Notes under the pieces: model-generated
What the model saw: the letters and a program-made list of their open reading frames with translations, nothing else
What the model was told of the DNA's origin: nothing
The model's database searches: none
Program-made: the position numbers and the translations under genes
Shown here: positions 62,006 through 64,000 of the stretch, piece by piece
How positions within the stretch are numbered: position 1 is the stretch's first letter
Layout of the letters: each line of letters starts with the position of its first letter
NCBI GenBank assembly: GCA_041397825.1
Contig: JAWKVX010000004.1
Location: forward strand, 372,001 to 436,000
Source: JANNSX01 sp041397825
GTDB taxonomy: Bacteria > Pseudomonadota > Alphaproteobacteria > Rhizobiales > Hyphomicrobiaceae
Length of the DNA: 64,000 nucleotides
Reading direction: 5' to 3'

Positions 62006-62095
62006 GGGCAATCGGAAACGGCCAGCATTCCGTCTTGAGGTGATGGGCTGCATCACATAGCCTCGATCCGCACTGGCCGTTGCCCGCAAGGGCAA
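62006..62095. promoter_or_regulatory. Nested and competing inverted repeats before the importer genes
   Basis: AACGGCCAG (62017-62025) pairs with CTGGCCGTT (62073-62081); nearly concentric within it is GTGATG-N5-CATCAC (62040-62056). Outside, GGGCAA (62006-62011) can pair with TTGCCC (62080-62085), which can instead form TTGCCC-GCAA-GGGCAA (62080-62095), a hairpin with a GNRA-type loop just before the binding-protein gene. The layout could be an operator for the divergent operons or a leader switch in the importer mRNA. Confidence 0.45.
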
Positions 62096-62120
62096 GGTGA
62101 AAGAAATGGGAGGAGTCGAT

Positions 62121-63194
62121 ATGGGTCATAAGTTTCGTCCCGCTGTCCGGGGCCTGAGCCGGCGCGAGGTCGTGAAGCTTGGAGCCGCAGGTGCTGCCGC
62201 ACTGCCGCTGAGTGCACTGGGGTTCCCCGCTATCGCTCAGGACAAGCCTGAGCAGCTCGTCATCGCCTCCGGCGGTGGCGCCCTCGACGAGGCCTACAAG
62301 AAGGCCTACTGGGACACGTTCACTGCCAAGACGGGCATCAAGATCATCACGACGGAGTATGTGGGTCTGGCACAGATCCAGGCCATGCAGGAATCCAACA
62401 ACGTCAGCGTCGACGTCATCAACATCGATGGTGCCGAGGCGCCGGTCGCCGGCAAGAAGGGCTGGCTGGTGCCGCTCGACTGGTCGCTTTCGGATCGCTC
62501 GAAGGTTCTGCCGATCGCCGCGCAGGACGATCATGTGCTGGCCGAGGTCGCGGCCAAGGTGATGGCCTGGAACACCGACACGTTCCCGGCCGACAAGGCA
62601 CCGAAAGACTGGACCGCGATGTGGGACCTCGCCAACTTCCCCGGCAAGCGCAGTCTGTGGAAGCAGGCATTCCAGACGCTCGAGGTCGCCCTCATGGGTG
62701 ACGGCGTACCGCTCGATAAGATCTATCCGATCGATACCGACAAGGCGCTGGCCGCTCTCGACAAGATCCGGCCCGAGCTCCTGTGGTGGGAATCGGGAGC
62801 GCAGTCGGCGCAACTCATCGTCGATGGCGAATCCGGGATTGGCTCGAGCTGGAGCGGGCGCGTCGGCAAGCCGAAGGGCGAGGGTGCGCATATCGACTTC
62901 ACGTTCAATCAGGCTCTGCTGGTCGCCGGGGCCTGGGCCATCATCAAGGGCTCGAAGAACGAGAAGTGGTCGCAGGAGTTCGTCGCCCATACGCTCATCC
63001 CTGAGAACCAGGCGATCTATTCCGAAACCATCGCCTACGGTCCGGTCGTGCCGGATGCCCTGAAGCTGCTGCCCGCCGAGCGCGTCAAGGAGCTGCCCGA
63101 TCCCAACAACGGCCTGTTCTCCAACTACGCCTTCTGGGCCGACAATGGCGACGCCGTCATCAAGTCGTTCAACGACTGGCTGACGAAGGGCTGA
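62121..63194 (+). CDS. ABC transporter substrate-binding protein (PotD-like), Tat-exported
   Basis: A 357-residue periplasmic binding protein of the spermidine/putrescine-type family. It has a twin-arginine signal (SRREVVKLGAAGAAALPLSA, cleavage near IAQ), then QLVIASGGGALDEAYKKAYWDTFTAKTGI, VDVINIDGAEA and AWNTDTFPADKAPKDWTAMWDLANFPGKR. The acidic polyamine ligands of PotD cannot be confirmed, and related proteins bind opines and other organic cations. The ATG at 62121 follows GGAGG by seven bases. It faces the catabolic operon and probably imports its substrate. Confidence 0.9.
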   Translation: MGHKFRPAVRGLSRREVVKLGAAGAAALPLSALGFPAIAQDKPEQLVIASGGGALDEAYKKAYWDTFTAKTGIKIITTEYVGLAQIQAMQESNNVSVDVINIDGAEAPVAGKKGWLVPLDWSLSDRSKVLPIAAQDDHVLAEVAAKVMAWNTDTFPADKAPKDWTAMWDLANFPGKRSLWKQAFQTLEVALMGDGVPLDKIYPIDTDKALAALDKIRPELLWWESGAQSAQLIVDGESGIGSSWSGRVGKPKGEGAHIDFTFNQALLVAGAWAIIKGSKNEKWSQEFVAHTLIPENQAIYSETIAYGPVVPDALKLLPAERVKELPDPNNGLFSNYAFWADNGDAVIKSFNDWLTKG

Positions 63195-63213
63195 GCCGGA
63201 TCGGATCGACGTT

Positions 63214-64000
63214 GTGAACGCAGAGCGGCTGGCGGCAGCCCGGCGCAAGGCCTGGACGCTCCAGCATGGCTACATCGCCATGCTGGTTCTGCCCTGTCTG
63301 GTGCTCTGCGTCTTCTTCGTCTGGCCGATGCTGATGGTGCTGCTCCGAAGCTTCACCGATCCGACCCTCAACATCGACAACTACGTCGAGATCTTCGCCA
63401 GGCCTGCCTATCTCCGGGTGCTCTGGAACACGCTGGTCGTCGCCTTCACGGTGACAGTGCTCTGCCTCTTGATCAGCTACCCGGTGGCGGCGGTGATTGC
63501 CGGTTTCAAGGGCGGCCTGCTCAACCTGTGCTTCGCCCTGATCCTCATTCCGTTCTGGACCTCGACCGTCATCCGCACCTATGCCTGGATGGTGCTGTTC
63601 CAGCGCAAAGGGGTGCTCAATGGCTTCCTACAGCAGGTGGGCCTCATCGATCAGCCACTGGAGCTGATGCGCAACTTCATCGGCGTGCAGATCGGCATGG
63701 TGCATGTCCTGCTGCCGTTCATGATCCTGCCGCTCCTCTCGACGCTGCGCGGCATCGATCCCGTTTATATGCGTGCTGCCGGCGTTCTCGGCGCCAATCC
63801 CGTTCGGGCGTTCCTCCACGTCTACCTGCCGCTGTCGATGCCGGGGATCAGCGCCGGCGTTCTCCTGGTCTTCATTACCGCGCTCGGCTTCTTCATCACG
63901 CCGGCGCTGCTCGGCAGTGAGCGGCAGATGATGATCGCCATGCTGATCGAGCAGCAGGTGTCGGTGACGGTCAATTGGCCGCTCGCCTCGGCGCTGTCGA
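63214..64000 (+). CDS. ABC transporter permease (PotB-like), 3' end beyond window
   Basis: The frame from a GTG at 63214 stays open to the end of the window (262 codons). It encodes a membrane protein with helices such as YIAMLVLPCLVLCVFFVWPM and LWNTLVVAFTVTVLCLL, and the permease EAA loop AAGVLGANPVRAFLHVYLPL with the following Gly-rich helix. This is the PotB/PotH-type inner-membrane component that should pair with the binding protein 19 bases upstream. The companion permease and ATPase are expected beyond base 64000. Confidence 0.9.
   Translation, partial: MNAERLAAARRKAWTLQHGYIAMLVLPCLVLCVFFVWPMLMVLLRSFTDPTLNIDNYVEIFARPAYLRVLWNTLVVAFTVTVLCLLISYPVAAVIAGFKGGLLNLCFALILIPFWTSTVIRTYAWMVLFQRKGVLNGFLQQVGLIDQPLELMRNFIGVQIGMVHVLLPFMILPLLSTLRGIDPVYMRAAGVLGANPVRAFLHVYLPLSMPGISAGVLLVFITALGFFITPALLGSERQMMIAMLIEQQVSVTVNWPLASALS

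Overview
The window looks like a chromosomal segment of a GC-rich alphaproteobacterium, most likely of the order Hyphomicrobiales (Rhizobiales). The evidence is a topA-rnr-DUF983-Nudix-rpmG-pleD-divK-DUF3572 backbone, a Mur-type Fur regulator divergent from sitABCD, an EipB-type periplasmic protein, two tandem rhizobial-type (Porin_2) porins, and an xseB-dxs-tlyA group. The genus cannot be named from the sequence alone. I see no insertion sequences, prophage, CRISPR array or rRNA; one tRNA (Lys-TTT) is present.

Layout. 1-7.5 kb: a flavoprotein of the trimethylamine-dehydrogenase type (5' end outside the window), a beta-keto acid cleavage enzyme, an enoyl-CoA hydratase/isomerase, an SDR and a deacetylase, running into xseB and dxs. 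7.6-13.9 kb: DoxX, TlyA, an RTX calcium-binding protein, an RlmD-like RNA methyltransferase, a sirtuin, a COG2102 PP-loop enzyme and a HIT protein. 14.2-19.1 kb: topA and rnr. 19.1-25.6 kb: a nitric-oxide module (nsrR divergent from nnrS plus a ferredoxin) and a manganese/metal uptake module (mur divergent from sitABCD), both lying between rnr and DUF983. 25.6-30.7 kb: DUF983, Nudix, rpmG, a structured non-coding stretch, pleD-divK, DUF3572 and EipB. 30.9-43.1 kb: housekeeping and envelope genes, two tandem porins with strong terminators, a second deacetylase, transporters, and a frameshifted RTX remnant.

The most unusual region is 43.4-52.5 kb. Two divergent transcription units encode (minus strand) a CcmI-like TPR protein and an iron-sulfur/FAD pyridine-nucleotide oxidoreductase, and (plus strand) a histidine-rich integral membrane protein that probably binds b-type heme, an 18-heme c-type cytochrome, a 21-heme c-type cytochrome built largely of eight 138-bp repeats, and a secreted protein with a TPR-like domain followed by a probable outer-membrane barrel. 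Together they could form a route for electrons from NAD(P)H or quinol, across the periplasm, to or through the outer membrane. The parts do not look like MtrCAB/PioAB, so this is my leading candidate for an undescribed system.

From 52.5 kb to the end lies a catabolic region. A saccharopine-dehydrogenase-like protein and a glycosyltransferase-like protein come first. Then a tight minus-strand operon encodes a GMC oxidoreductase, an HpaI-type aldolase, a DadA-like amine oxidoreductase, an SDR, a single-chain B12-dependent mutase and an acetoacetate-decarboxylase-like enzyme. It faces a divergent ABC importer (binding protein and permease; the permease runs off the end). The substrate is unknown; a nitrogen-containing organic acid or alcohol would fit.
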